Of a stretch of 64,000 bases of DNA, positions 52,721 through 62,058 are shown in pieces. Position 1 is the first letter of the stretch. Each line of letters opens with the position of its first letter. The stretch is from Pseudomonadota bacterium. Lineage in GTDB: Bacteria > Desulfobacterota > Syntrophorhabdia > Syntrophorhabdales > Syntrophorhabdaceae. The DNA lies in contig JAPLKB010000012.1 in the NCBI GenBank assembly GCA_026388275.1, forward strand, positions 50,069 to 114,068. The letters are read 5' to 3'. A model generated the notes under the pieces. That model was not told where the DNA came from. It saw only the letters and a list, made by a program, of their open reading frames with translations, and searched no databases. The position numbers and the translations under genes were made by a program.

Positions 52721-53710
52721 GTGAAAAAAACTGTTTTATGGATATCTATTTCTATTCTCATATTTATAATGATTTATTTCGGGATTTCCATTGCATTGAT
52801 CATAGGCGGCAAGCCAAAAAAACAGGCTCCAAAAAAGAGCAATCTGACATTCAAAGAGCTGCATATCGACTACAGAAACATACCGATGCTGAAGACTTTT
52901 ACTGCCAGAGACAGCAAACAATTGGCATATCGGTACTACCCGGCTCAATCGGATAGGGCTATTATCCTGCTGCATGGTTCGGGATGGCATAGCCGGTATT
53001 TTCTTCCTCTGGCAAGTTTTATAAGCTCTGAGGGCTTGGCCCGTGTATATACTCCTGATTTGCGGGGACATGGCCATTCACCAGAAAAGCGCGGCGATGT
53101 CGACTACATTGGCCAATTGGACGATGATCTGGCAGATTTTATCGCCATGATTCGAAAGGAGAATCCTAAAACAGTACTTATCGTGGGCGGCCATTCGTCA
53201 GGAGGCGGATTGGCAGTACGGTTTGCAGGCAGTAAATACGGGCAGCAGGCAGATGCCTACATGCTTTTATCCCCCTATCTCCAGTATAATGCACCTACTA
53301 TCCGCCCATACTCCGGAGGATGGGCGAGACCTTATACCGGTCGAATCATCGGGATCACTATGCTCAATAATATCGGGATCAAATGGTTTAACGGCATGAC
53401 TGTTATTGACTTCAACATGCCGGAAGAGGTGCGCGACGGGACCGAAACCTTATCATATTCCTATCGACTCAGTACATCCTTCGCTCCTGGCAACTACAAG
53501 AAAGACCTCAGCGCCATAACCAAACCGCTATTTGTTGCCGCCGGTACCGCTGATGAAGCATTTTTCGCTGATAAATTTGAGCCTGCAATTTCACAATTTA
53601 CAAAGGTGAAGGTGAGACTGTTGAAGGATGTAACACACATGGGTGTGGTTGTCGGCCCTGAAATCCGGCCGGTTATAAAAGAATGGCTGGAAAGTCTCGG
53701 CAAAAAATAG
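52721..53710 (+). CDS. Alpha/beta hydrolase, membrane-anchored (lysophospholipase-like)
   Basis: An N-terminal hydrophobic helix (residues about 3-27) is followed by an alpha/beta hydrolase fold: oxyanion HGSGWHSRYF, nucleophile Ser in GGHSSGGG, acid in AGTADEAFF and His in VTHMGVV. The 329-residue length fits the lysophospholipase group. GAGGT precedes the GTG start. It probably acts on an ester at the membrane outer face. Confidence 0.85.
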   Translation: MKKTVLWISISILIFIMIYFGISIALIIGGKPKKQAPKKSNLTFKELHIDYRNIPMLKTFTARDSKQLAYRYYPAQSDRAIILLHGSGWHSRYFLPLASFISSEGLARVYTPDLRGHGHSPEKRGDVDYIGQLDDDLADFIAMIRKENPKTVLIVGGHSSGGGLAVRFAGSKYGQQADAYMLLSPYLQYNAPTIRPYSGGWARPYTGRIIGITMLNNIGIKWFNGMTVIDFNMPEEVRDGTETLSYSYRLSTSFAPGNYKKDLSAITKPLFVAAGTADEAFFADKFEPAISQFTKVKVRLLKDVTHMGVVVGPEIRPVIKEWLESLGKK

Positions 53711-53855
53711 ATTTCTGCTGCAGAAGGGTATAAAACTAACCGGTTATAAAGAGCTTCTCGTTGATGCCCGTTATATTAATCTTGATTTAATAACAGGACC
53801 GGAAAACCATTAAGCAATTTGTGAAGTAGTAATGGCAGGAGGGTGTAAGGAAAAT

Positions 53856-55223
53856 ATGCAAATGACGGCAACATGGCACTACATAAAGCAGTTACCTAAT
53901 CGCAAAGATATACGTAAATTCATCTCAGAAAGCTGGTCATTAGGCTGGCCTATGATGATCATTATGTTTTTTGAATTTTTAACCGGTTTTTTAGATATCT
54001 TCGTAGCCGGCAGGATAAGCAAGGAGATACAGGCAGCATATGGTTTCGTAATCCAGCTTTACTTTGTTTTTATTATAGTGGGCAATGCTTTCAGCATAGG
54101 CGCTGTTGCTGTGGTTTCACAGATATTTACATCAAAAAATGGTAATCGGCTGGCCGAATCAATATATTCAACAATTATGGCTACCATTGCGCTGGGTATT
54201 GCACTGGGCATTTCCGGTATTTTTTTAACACCTGTAATTATTGAATTACTGCGTATACCTTCTGAATTAAAACCAATTGTCATACCCCTGGGGAGGATTT
54301 ATGCTGCGGGCGTGCTGTTTCATTGTCTGCTTATCAATACAAATGCCATACTGCGGGCATGTAAAAAAGTAAAAGCCTCCCTCAAAACAATGGCTTTTGT
54401 TTGTTTGTCCAATACTGTGCTGATTTTTTTCATTGTGTTTCATACGAACACAGGTTTTAGAGGAATTGCACTTGCAACAGCAATAAGTGTCTGTCTGGGA
54501 AGCATACTGAATATGTATTATACCTGGCCGTTAATGGCAGGATTGAAAAGGTTCTCTGTGAAGATCGTGAAAACCATTGTCAACATAAGCTGGCCTTCGG
54601 CGCTCCTTCAGGGGCTCTGGCAAATAAATTCCATGGTAATTTTCTTAATTTTAAGTGCTTTGCCGAAGCACAGCATTGAAGTTCTTGCAGCCCTTTCAGC
54701 AGGCGTACGCATTGAGTCGGCTATTTTTCTCCCTGCAATGGCATTTAATATGGCAAATGCTGTAGTTGTAGGCAATCTGCTCGGTGAGGGCAGGAAAGAA
54801 GATGCCTTTCGTGGCGGACTTGTTACAACTCTGATAAGTATAGTTGTCGTGTCTTTTATAACAGTTGTTGTTCTTTTGAATGCGAAGTGGATAGCACCTT
54901 ATTTATCGAATAACAGCATCGTTATTGCTGAATGTATTACCTATATCTATATCAGTATGATAAGTGAGCCTTTTATGGCCACATGGGTAGTACTTGGCGG
55001 GGCATTAAACGGCGCAGGCGATACGAAAGGCATGATGATAGTTGTAGGGCTTGTCGTCTGGCTTATACGGGTACCCTTGACTTATATTTTTGTAATATTA
55101 CTCGGTTTCGGCGCCGTATCCGTTTGGTGGACAATGAATCTCTCACAATTCCTCATGGCATTGTTTATCTTCAGGAGATACTGGAATAGAAAATGGTTAG
55201 CACATCCATATGGGTACAAATAA
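53856..55223 (+). CDS. MATE-family efflux transporter
   Basis: About twelve transmembrane helices in two repeats (residues about 20-220 and 245-440) with MATE-type LGWPMMIIMFFEF, FVAGRISKEIQAAYGF and NGAGDTKGMM. The ATG at 53856 follows AAGGA at 4 bp; an upstream ATG at 53832 lacks a site. It exports drugs or organic cations using an ion gradient. Confidence 0.9.
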   Translation: MQMTATWHYIKQLPNRKDIRKFISESWSLGWPMMIIMFFEFLTGFLDIFVAGRISKEIQAAYGFVIQLYFVFIIVGNAFSIGAVAVVSQIFTSKNGNRLAESIYSTIMATIALGIALGISGIFLTPVIIELLRIPSELKPIVIPLGRIYAAGVLFHCLLINTNAILRACKKVKASLKTMAFVCLSNTVLIFFIVFHTNTGFRGIALATAISVCLGSILNMYYTWPLMAGLKRFSVKIVKTIVNISWPSALLQGLWQINSMVIFLILSALPKHSIEVLAALSAGVRIESAIFLPAMAFNMANAVVVGNLLGEGRKEDAFRGGLVTTLISIVVVSFITVVVLLNAKWIAPYLSNNSIVIAECITYIYISMISEPFMATWVVLGGALNGAGDTKGMMIVVGLVVWLIRVPLTYIFVILLGFGAVSVWWTMNLSQFLMALFIFRRYWNRKWLAHPYGYK

Positions 55224-55332
55224 TCCGGATATTTTATTGTTGCTTCTCTTAATGGAGAATATGGGATTAAATATTGAGCATTCGATTTTTAATTGCTTCT
55301 CGAATGACAAACATGCATACTGCAAATAAGCC

Positions 55333-56595
55333 ATGCGATTTATTGCCGACCTACATATTCACTCAAAATATTCAAGGGCAACAAGCAGGGATATGTGTCC
55401 TGAGGCGCTCTGGCAATGGGCACAGACAAAGGGTATTGCTATCATGGGCACCGGGGACTTCACCCACCCGGCATGGCTTGCCGAGCTTAAGGAGAAGATC
55501 GAGCCTGCAGGCAACGGATTGTTCACGCTGAAAGAGGAATTTCAGTCAAAAGATGTTCCGGACTCATGCAGGGGGGATGTTTTCTTCATGCTCTCCTGCG
55601 AGATCAGCTCTATTTATAAAAAAAACGGCAAAACACGAAAAATCCACTCCATCATATATGTGCCTGACTTTGTTGATGCTGAAAAAATTTATACATCGCT
55701 GTCAAGGATAGGAAATCTCCATTCAGACGGAAGACCCATATTGGGGCTCGACGCAAAGGAACTTCTGAAGATTGTTTTGGATATATGCCCTAAAAGCCTT
55801 TTTGTACCTGCTCACGCCTGGACCCCTTGGTTTTCAGTATTCGGGGCCGAATCGGGATTTGATACACTGGAAGAATGCTTTGATGAGCTTGCCCCATACA
55901 TTTACGCCATTGAAACAGGGCTTTCTTCCGACCCTGCCATGAACTGGAGGATTTCGGCTCTTGACAGGATCACCTTTATGTCCAACTCCGATGCCCATTC
56001 GCCTGCCAAAATAGGACGGGAGGCTAATATCTTCAATACGGAGTACTCCTATGATGCTGTAACGGATGCCGTCAGGACAAAAAATGGTTTTCTTGGAACA
56101 ATTGAATTCTTTCCCGAGGAAGGCAAATACCATTATGACGGACACAGGTCGTGTAATGTAAACCTTTCGCCTGGAGAGACAATTGCACATAATTATCTCT
56201 GCCCTGTATGCGGAAAGAGAGTAACTGTGGGGGTTATGCACCGGGTTGAAAAACTTGCCGACAGGGAAAACGGGTTCAAACCAGTTGGCGCTTTACCTTT
56301 TTACCCGATAATCCCGCTGCCTGAAATCCTTGGAGAAGCCCTTGAAGTCGGCCCTGCCAGTAAAAAAGTAAATGCCGCATATCAGGGACTCATACAGAAA
56401 CTCGGAAGTGAATTTAAAATCCTTCTGGATTCTCCCCTCGACGATATTGAAAAGGCGGGTTCACCTCTTATCAGAGAAGCCATATCCCGTGTGCGTGCAG
56501 GGAATGTCCGCATCACTCCGGGTTTTGACGGCGAATTCGGAAAAATAAAAATCTTTGACAGCACAGAACGGAAGGAATATTCTTCCGAATCATAA
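55333..56595 (+). CDS. Endonuclease Q-like PHP-domain protein
   Basis: The PHP metal motifs are DLHIHSKYSRA, GTGDFTHPAW, CEISSIY, PAHAWTPWF and SNSDAHSP. A zinc site follows (CPVCGKRVTVGVMHRV), then a helical end. This order and the 420-residue length match endonuclease Q, which nicks 5' of deaminated bases in archaea and some bacteria. It stands alone. The role in repair of uracil or hypoxanthine is inferred from the family. Confidence 0.85.
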   Translation: MRFIADLHIHSKYSRATSRDMCPEALWQWAQTKGIAIMGTGDFTHPAWLAELKEKIEPAGNGLFTLKEEFQSKDVPDSCRGDVFFMLSCEISSIYKKNGKTRKIHSIIYVPDFVDAEKIYTSLSRIGNLHSDGRPILGLDAKELLKIVLDICPKSLFVPAHAWTPWFSVFGAESGFDTLEECFDELAPYIYAIETGLSSDPAMNWRISALDRITFMSNSDAHSPAKIGREANIFNTEYSYDAVTDAVRTKNGFLGTIEFFPEEGKYHYDGHRSCNVNLSPGETIAHNYLCPVCGKRVTVGVMHRVEKLADRENGFKPVGALPFYPIIPLPEILGEALEVGPASKKVNAAYQGLIQKLGSEFKILLDSPLDDIEKAGSPLIREAISRVRAGNVRITPGFDGEFGKIKIFDSTERKEYSSES

Positions 56596-56750
56596 GTGTC
56601 TATTCATTGTTTGATATTATATCGGTTATTATATACACAGTTTTCCGATTCAATACTGCTTACTATGTAATCGACAGTTTTTCCATTTCTCCGCTTCCTT
56701 GTCTAAAGTATTTAAATTTTTTCCATTTTGTGACATAATATTCGGCAACT

Positions 56751-56936
56751 ATGGAAAAAGACAAGAAAACAGCGGTTAAACAAAAAACCCCGGAAAATTT
56801 AGTAATATATGACCCTGATAAACCGCTCTATGAAAGACGGCATCTTTGCATTTATTTGAGGGAGTTGCTGGATGAGGCCGAAAAAGAATCAGAAGAAAAA
56901 ACCCCGGAAAAGCAGCAACAGGAGGATATGAAATGA
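56751..56936 (+). CDS. Small hypothetical protein coupled to the flavin reductase gene
   Basis: The 61-residue charged protein ([17 protein letters not shown]; ends EKQQQEDMK) overlaps the next ATG by four bases (ATGA), which supports translation. No family is recognised. It begins an operon running to about 59780. Confidence 0.55.
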   Translation: MEKDKKTAVKQKTPENLVIYDPDKPLYERRHLCIYLRELLDEAEKESEEKTPEKQQQEDMK

Positions 56937-57505
56937 AACAGTCCCTTGGCGCAAAAACCGTTGTTTATCCGGCACCAGTCTTTGTTGTCGGAACTTATGA
57001 TAAAGGAGGAAAAGCAAATGCCATGACAGTTGCCTGGGGGAACATCTGCTGTTCAGACCCGCCTTGCGCTGCAATATCCCTGAGAAAGGCCACATATACA
57101 TACGTCAATATTCTGGAACGCAAGGCCTTTACCATCAGCATACCTTCCGAAAGCTATGTAAGAGAAGCTGATTATTTCGGTATAGCAACCGGGAAAAAGA
57201 TAGACAAGCTATCCGCAGCAGGATTAACTCCGGTAAAGAGCAATCTTGTAGACGCCCCCTTCATCGAAGAGTTCCCTTTTGCTCTTGAGTGCAGATTGAT
57301 CCATACAATTGAACTGGGTTTACATACCCAGTTTATCGGGGAAATCCTCGACATCAAAGCTGATGAATCGGTCATTGGCAAAAACAAGTCCATAGATATC
57401 GAAAAAGTAAGACCTATTATCTATGCCCCTGGGATACGAAAGTATTTCGGTGTAGGCAAATACCTCGGAAAGGCATTTTCTATAGGCAAAAAAATACGTG
57501 ACTGA
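56933..57505 (+). CDS. Flavin reductase-like FMN-binding protein
   Basis: The 190-residue protein has the family pattern [33 protein letters not shown] and FTISIPSE, typical of the DIM6/NTAB flavin-reductase fold in anaerobes. Good ribosome binding site GGAGG. It overlaps the next gene by one base (TGATG). It likely transfers electrons via FMN to the membrane proteins that follow. Confidence 0.88.
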   Translation: MKQSLGAKTVVYPAPVFVVGTYDKGGKANAMTVAWGNICCSDPPCAAISLRKATYTYVNILERKAFTISIPSESYVREADYFGIATGKKIDKLSAAGLTPVKSNLVDAPFIEEFPFALECRLIHTIELGLHTQFIGEILDIKADESVIGKNKSIDIEKVRPIIYAPGIRKYFGVGKYLGKAFSIGKKIRD

Positions 57506-58140
57506 TGAGGGGCTTTCTCCTCGGACTCAGTAATGGATTAGTTTGCCTTGCTTACTGTGCTCCCGTCCTTGTGCCTTATATGCTTGGGGAAAACAGGGGA
57601 GTATTTCAAAATGTTTCATTAATCGCACAGTTTCTGGCCGGAAGGCTCTTCGGTTATCTCATCTTCGGTATAATTGCCTGGGGGATCAATAAAACCGTAC
57701 TTGAAACACTCGGTTACAGGGAATTGATCATCGGCATGGCCTACATTGTCCTGTCCCTATCCCTCATTGTGTACAGTATTTTTAATATCAAGACATCCTG
57801 TGCAGCGGAACATATCAACAGGTATTTTTATAAAATAAAGGTATTGTGGCCGTCCCTGCTTCCGGTTGTTATAGGATTTGCTACGGGTTTGAATTTCTGC
57901 CCGCCCTTTCTGCTTGCTGTTATAAATGCGGCGGCTGTGGGAAGTCTCTTCCAGAGTCTTATGTTCTTTTTTATGTTCTTTATCGGAACCTCCCTCTTTT
58001 TCATCCCTGTGCCGCTCATAGGTGTGCTAAGAGGCTTTGGCGTGCTCAGTATCATCGGTAAAATGTCGGCAGGCTTGATAAGTCTCTACTATTTTTATGC
58101 TGGCATCATTTTGCTCGTAAGTGGTATAAAAAACATATGA
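57505..58140 (+). CDS. DsbD/CcdA-like (TauE/SafE-type) membrane protein
   Basis: The 211-residue protein has about six transmembrane helices in two inverted repeats, each with a Cys-Pro-type motif: CLAYCAPVLVPY and GLNFCPPFLLA. This is similar to DsbD/CcdA electron-transfer proteins and the urease-accessory-like group. It may pass reducing power across the membrane for the adjoining Fe-S protein. Confidence 0.75.
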   Translation: MRGFLLGLSNGLVCLAYCAPVLVPYMLGENRGVFQNVSLIAQFLAGRLFGYLIFGIIAWGINKTVLETLGYRELIIGMAYIVLSLSLIVYSIFNIKTSCAAEHINRYFYKIKVLWPSLLPVVIGFATGLNFCPPFLLAVINAAAVGSLFQSLMFFFMFFIGTSLFFIPVPLIGVLRGFGVLSIIGKMSAGLISLYYFYAGIILLVSGIKNI

Positions 58141-59312
58141 CAAACAAAATCAATAAAGCAGAATCACCTGTACAAATAAGTTTTGTAAAAGCTTTGATGC
58201 TCACCCTTCCCATGATGCTCTTCACCTTCATGATACTTTCAGCTGGTAAAATACCAACGGATCCGAACAAAATAATTGCCCTGGCAGTTTCCTTTATTTT
58301 TGTAAATACAATCTTCTTTCTGATGCTCTACAGGGAAAAAACCGATAAATATCGTGCAGCATTGTTTATTGCCTATGCGGTCTGTTTCGTCATCTCTTTT
58401 ATCTCGAACCTTATCGAAATTCGGGGAAGCATGGCAATATCACAGGAAAACCTGCTCCTCTGCAAAACGCCTTTCTGTCATATTGTAATACCCATGACGA
58501 TTATTCCTCTGGCATTGTCAAAAACCATCATCTTTCCGGGAACAATTATAGGCAGTTTTGCATCCATTGCAAGCATGCTGATCATCTGGATCGGGGCAAG
58601 CCTTGCCCTTGGCCGGGGTTTCTGCGGATGGGGATGTTTTTTCGGTGGTCTTGACGACGGTTTCTCAAGGATATTCAGAAAACCCATGATAAAGCATATT
58701 AACCCGAAATGGCACTATCTCCCTTTTGCAGTACTTCTTGCAGTGGCATTGACTTCTGCTATGCTGCTTAATCCGACATATTGCGAATGGCTGTGCCCTT
58801 ACAAAACCGTTACGGAATATGTCGAGGTTACATCAGTAAAAATATTTATACAAACAATAATATTCGTTACCCTCTTTTTGGGTCTTGTTATTATTTTGCC
58901 GATGCTGACAAGGAAAAGGACACAGTGCGGCCTTTTCTGCCCCTTTGGCGCCTTTCAATCCTTTACAAATAAAATTAATCCCTTTGAGATAAGGGTTAAT
59001 CAGGAAAATTGTATAAAGTGTAAACAATGCATCCAGGCATGCCCTGCCTTCTCAATGACTGAAGAAACCCTGGAAAAGGGCAAAACACGTTTTACCTGCA
59101 TTAAATGCGGGAAATGTGTTGATACCTGCCCGAAGGGAGCTCTTTATTTTCATGTGAAGGGCACTCCTTTTACAGGAAATGCAAGCACTTACCGTCTGCT
59201 TTTTCTGTACCCGGCCTTTCTATTTCTAGTGACAATGGCCAGCCGTAATTTTCAGGATGTCATTATACGGATCATCAGACTTATCACAACAGGGAGTATA
59301 CTTTCATTATGA
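58137..59312 (+). CDS. NapH/NosR/MauN-type membrane protein with ferredoxin domain
   Basis: Five to six transmembrane helices carry the membrane CxxxCP-type motifs FCGWGCFFGG and CEWLCPYK, and CGLFCPFGAF. The soluble C-terminal half has two [4Fe-4S] motifs, CIKCKQCIQACP and CIKCGKCVDTCP. This is the electron-relay type used by NapH and NosR. It overlaps the previous stop (ATGA) and is followed 12 bp later by an anchored protein. Confidence 0.88.
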   Translation: MTNKINKAESPVQISFVKALMLTLPMMLFTFMILSAGKIPTDPNKIIALAVSFIFVNTIFFLMLYREKTDKYRAALFIAYAVCFVISFISNLIEIRGSMAISQENLLLCKTPFCHIVIPMTIIPLALSKTIIFPGTIIGSFASIASMLIIWIGASLALGRGFCGWGCFFGGLDDGFSRIFRKPMIKHINPKWHYLPFAVLLAVALTSAMLLNPTYCEWLCPYKTVTEYVEVTSVKIFIQTIIFVTLFLGLVIILPMLTRKRTQCGLFCPFGAFQSFTNKINPFEIRVNQENCIKCKQCIQACPAFSMTEETLEKGKTRFTCIKCGKCVDTCPKGALYFHVKGTPFTGNASTYRLLFLYPAFLFLVTMASRNFQDVIIRIIRLITTGSILSL

Positions 59313-59324
59313 AGGGATTGCAAT

Positions 59325-59780
59325 ATGGGCAGGTTTAAATCTATTCTCGGATATACAAGTGCGGTACTCGCCTTCCTTGTTATCCCTGCCACATTCATAG
59401 GACTCAATTACTTCAGTTCAAAGCTCGTCTCGGTTACAGGAATAAAGGTCTCTCCACGGTTCACCGGCGGAGAGGTTATAAAGACCGTTGATCATAATAC
59501 ATATAAAACACTGATCCATCGTCCGGTTTTTGACGGACTCATCGGGGAACGCCAAAACGGTTTTATCCAGATAAACTGGGAACGCCAAAACAACTGGCCC
59601 CAAATTATTGAAGAAAAAATTGATTATAACAGAGATAATCTCGAAGATTTTTTCATAAGCATTGAAACAAAGACCGGTAAAGCAACGCTTACGGCATATA
59701 ACCCTTCTGTTGTGGGAATCGGACAAACCTATGTACTGAAATCAGGCTGCGCAGCAAGAATCCTCCTGAAGAAACAATAA
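59325..59780 (+). CDS. Membrane-anchored hypothetical protein
   Basis: One N-terminal hydrophobic helix (residues about 7-30) anchors a 120-residue periplasmic domain. The mature part (FTGGEVIKTVDHNTYKTLIHRPVF, QINWERQNNWPQIIE, KSGCAARILLKK) is not recognised. It closes the operon and may be an accessory of the NapH-like protein. Confidence 0.65.
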   Translation: MGRFKSILGYTSAVLAFLVIPATFIGLNYFSSKLVSVTGIKVSPRFTGGEVIKTVDHNTYKTLIHRPVFDGLIGERQNGFIQINWERQNNWPQIIEEKIDYNRDNLEDFFISIETKTGKATLTAYNPSVVGIGQTYVLKSGCAARILLKKQ

Positions 59781-59787
59781 GGGTTAA

Positions 59788-61155
59788 TTACAGGAAGAAT
59801 TTCCCCGGATTCATAAGCCCTTCAGGGTCAATGGACTGTTTTAAAACCTTCATTACCTCAAGGGCTTCGCCGTGCTCCTGAGGCAAAAACGCCCTCTTGC
59901 CTGTGCCTACTCCATGCTCGCCGGTGCATGTGCCGCCGAATTCAAGGGCCTTATATACAATTTTCCGGTTCGCCTCTTCTACCCGGTTCCACCGGTCTTT
60001 GTCGTCAGGATTGTCCAGCACTACTACATGTATATTTCCGTCGCCTGCATGACCGAAAACATATGCCAGTAGGTCTTTTACCTGTTCTTTTGTAAACTGT
60101 ACCATTTCGCGGTAACAGGACAGAGGTACGGCAACATCCATAATAAGGGGGAGCAATCCGGGATGAGACCTTTTAATTGACTCGAATGTGAGATGGCGCA
60201 TCTCCCATAGGCGGCTTCTTTCGGTCTGCCCTATGCCCTTATCAATAGATACAAGACTGTTTTCACGGCATATCTCATCAACAAAGGTCATTTCCTCCTT
60301 GAGTCCATTCTCGCTGAATCCGTGGAATTCCATAAGCAGTGTCGGCAACTCTTCAAGGGACAGATTATGGTCTTTGTTCAGAGCCCGGATCACCTTTTCA
60401 TCAAGAAATTCCATAGCAGCAGGCGAAAGCCCTGAATTCATGATCTGAAACACTGTATTCGTTGCATCAAACACTGAAGGAAAAGTTGCCCTTACTGCCA
60501 TAAAGTTGACCGGCAAAGGGATAAGTCTTAACGTTGCTTCAGTGATGAGCCCCAGTGTGCCTTCTGACCCCACAAAAAGGGATACGAGGTTGTAGCCGGA
60601 TGAACTTTTCCTTGCCCTGTTTCCTGTATGAATAACCTTGCCGCCCGGCAGAACAACAACGAGCCTCATCACATAATCCTTTGTTGCGCCGTATTTCACT
60701 GTACGGATACCGCTGGCATTATTGCCTATCATGCCGCCTATAGTAGCGGCTGCTCCTGGATCAGGCGGAAAGAAAAGACCATGATGACCAAGAACTTTGT
60801 TCAGTTCCTTGTAAATCACCCCGGCCTGGAGGTCTACCTGAAAATCCTGCTGGCGTATGGCAATGATCCTGTCCATCTCCTGAAAATTTATCAGTATCCC
60901 GCCATTAACAGGTATCGGGTTGCCTTCAAGGCTTGTTCCGGCACCCCAGGGGGTAACCGGGATATGCTTTTCATAAGCCCGTTTTACAATGCGGCTCACC
61001 TCTTCTGTTGTATGAGGCCAAACAACAACATCAGGAGGCATGTGCCTGTGATAAGACTCGTCATGGGAATGAGTCTCCAGCACTGATTCCCCTGTGGAAA
61101 CCCTGTCCCTGTCAAGGATTGTTTGTAAATATTCAATATCATCAGCGCTTATCAT
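59788..61155 (-). CDS. GlcD-type FAD-linked oxidoreductase (D-lactate/glycolate dehydrogenase-like)
   Basis: The 455-residue protein has the FAD-binding loop PWGAGTSLEGNPIPVNGGI and GGMIGNNASGIRTVKYGATKDYV, and the C-terminal GHAGDGNIH and TGEHGVGTGKRA. It oxidises a 2-hydroxyacid. No adjacent Fe-S partner (GlcF type) is present. The start is ATG at 61155. Confidence 0.9.
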   Translation of the reverse strand: MISADDIEYLQTILDRDRVSTGESVLETHSHDESYHRHMPPDVVVWPHTTEEVSRIVKRAYEKHIPVTPWGAGTSLEGNPIPVNGGILINFQEMDRIIAIRQQDFQVDLQAGVIYKELNKVLGHHGLFFPPDPGAAATIGGMIGNNASGIRTVKYGATKDYVMRLVVVLPGGKVIHTGNRARKSSSGYNLVSLFVGSEGTLGLITEATLRLIPLPVNFMAVRATFPSVFDATNTVFQIMNSGLSPAAMEFLDEKVIRALNKDHNLSLEELPTLLMEFHGFSENGLKEEMTFVDEICRENSLVSIDKGIGQTERSRLWEMRHLTFESIKRSHPGLLPLIMDVAVPLSCYREMVQFTKEQVKDLLAYVFGHAGDGNIHVVVLDNPDDKDRWNRVEEANRKIVYKALEFGGTCTGEHGVGTGKRAFLPQEHGEALEVMKVLKQSIDPEGLMNPGKFFL

Positions 61156-61328
61156 TAATACATCCCCTTATATAATTTGGTATTTTGCATCATTGTGTTC
61201 ATTATTTTCCAAGTGTTTTCCCTTGGACGGTCAACAACAGATAAAAAAGCAAAAGTTGTCATTTTCTACTCTCTTTTTATTCTCCATTATCTCCAATATA
61301 TTTCAGGCCTGTCTTTACTGAATCTTTA

Positions 61329-61395
61329 CGCTCAATGACGAGGTCAGCCGGAGGCGGGCGCCTTTCCAGCTGATTGGCTCATGCATTTGTTATCC
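61329..61395 (-). other. attC-like element after the CopG-type antitoxin gene
   Basis: On the minus strand it starts GGATAAC, overlapping the stop codon of the antitoxin. CAGCTGG pairs with CCGGCTG and AGGCG with CGCCT. The core AAAGGCGCCCGCCTCC is nearly the same as AAAGGCACTCGCCTCC in the element at 62698-62768. Confidence 0.5.
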
Positions 61396-61662
61396 TGTTT
61401 TTGAAGTCAGTTCTCCCTCTATATATCGATGGATTATACCGGAAATAAGGGTTTGATAAGGTATTCCCATTTCCAGTGCTTTCTTTTGAATGCCTTGGTA
61501 GTCGTGGTCATAGAGGCGTATAGTTATTCTTTTGTCTTTAATTAAAGTTTTTTTCGCTGTCGCCTGTATCGCTTCAATCTCCTTTTTTGATGGAGTGGAA
61601 AGTTTCATCTTCCCTTTCTCATAGGCATTAATAATGGTCTTTTCTTCTTTGTCGAATTTCAT
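61390..61662 (-). CDS. CopG/BrnA-type ribbon-helix-helix antitoxin
   Basis: The C-terminal half KDKRITIRLYDHDYQGIQKKA ... IPYQTLISGIIHRYIEGEL is a ribbon-helix-helix as in CopG-type antitoxins partnered with BrnT-like toxins. The product is 90 residues. It begins 6 bp after the toxin stop behind GAGGGT. It should bind the promoter upstream of the toxin. Confidence 0.88.
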   Translation of the reverse strand: MKFDKEEKTIINAYEKGKMKLSTPSKKEIEAIQATAKKTLIKDKRITIRLYDHDYQGIQKKALEMGIPYQTLISGIIHRYIEGELTSKTG

Positions 61663-61668
61663 GTCTTG

Positions 61669-61947
61669 CTAACCCTCCTGTTCCTTCTTATATGCCCTGG
61701 TTGCCTTGCGGCTGGGGATAATCGTCTTCAGGAAAACATATTCTTTTTCAACCACATGAGGAACGAGATAAATATATTCCTCTACAATAACGAAGTATAT
61801 CTTTTGCCCGGGGTAGTTTTCCTGGTCCGGATGATCGGCAAGCTTCCAAACGTCGCCTCGGGCCAGATGAAAAACTATCCTCTCAAAAGATATACCCCTT
61901 TCTGCTTTCAACCACTCGTTTTTATGGGAGTCCCATTCATATTTCAT
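61669..61947 (-). CDS. BrnT-like toxin
   Basis: The 92-residue protein has the pattern YEWDSHKNEWLKAERGISFERIVF and a C-terminal FLKTIIPSRKATRAYK that are typical of the BrnT ribonuclease-toxin group. The toxin gene is first, as usual. The ATG lies 6 bp after the -10 box with no Shine-Dalgarno sequence, so it is leaderless. Confidence 0.85.
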   Translation of the reverse strand: MKYEWDSHKNEWLKAERGISFERIVFHLARGDVWKLADHPDQENYPGQKIYFVIVEEYIYLVPHVVEKEYVFLKTIIPSRKATRAYKKEQEG

Positions 61948-61953
61948 GTTTTA

Positions 61954-61982
61954 AGTGTACATCGTTTGTCTGTACAAATCAA
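61954..61982 (-). promoter_or_regulatory. Leaderless promoter of the BrnT-like toxin-antitoxin operon
   Basis: On the minus strand TTGATT (61982-61977), 17 bp, TACACT (61959-61954), 6 bp, ATG. Two copies of the palindrome TGTACA, 9 bp apart, sit in the spacer and at the -10 box, a likely operator. Confidence 0.6.
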
Positions 61983-62058
61983 GGTCATCGTTTCGTTTTA
62001 TCAATGAGGATAATACGAAGTTGAACCACCAAGGTACGAGGTCGGCCCGAAAGATTTA

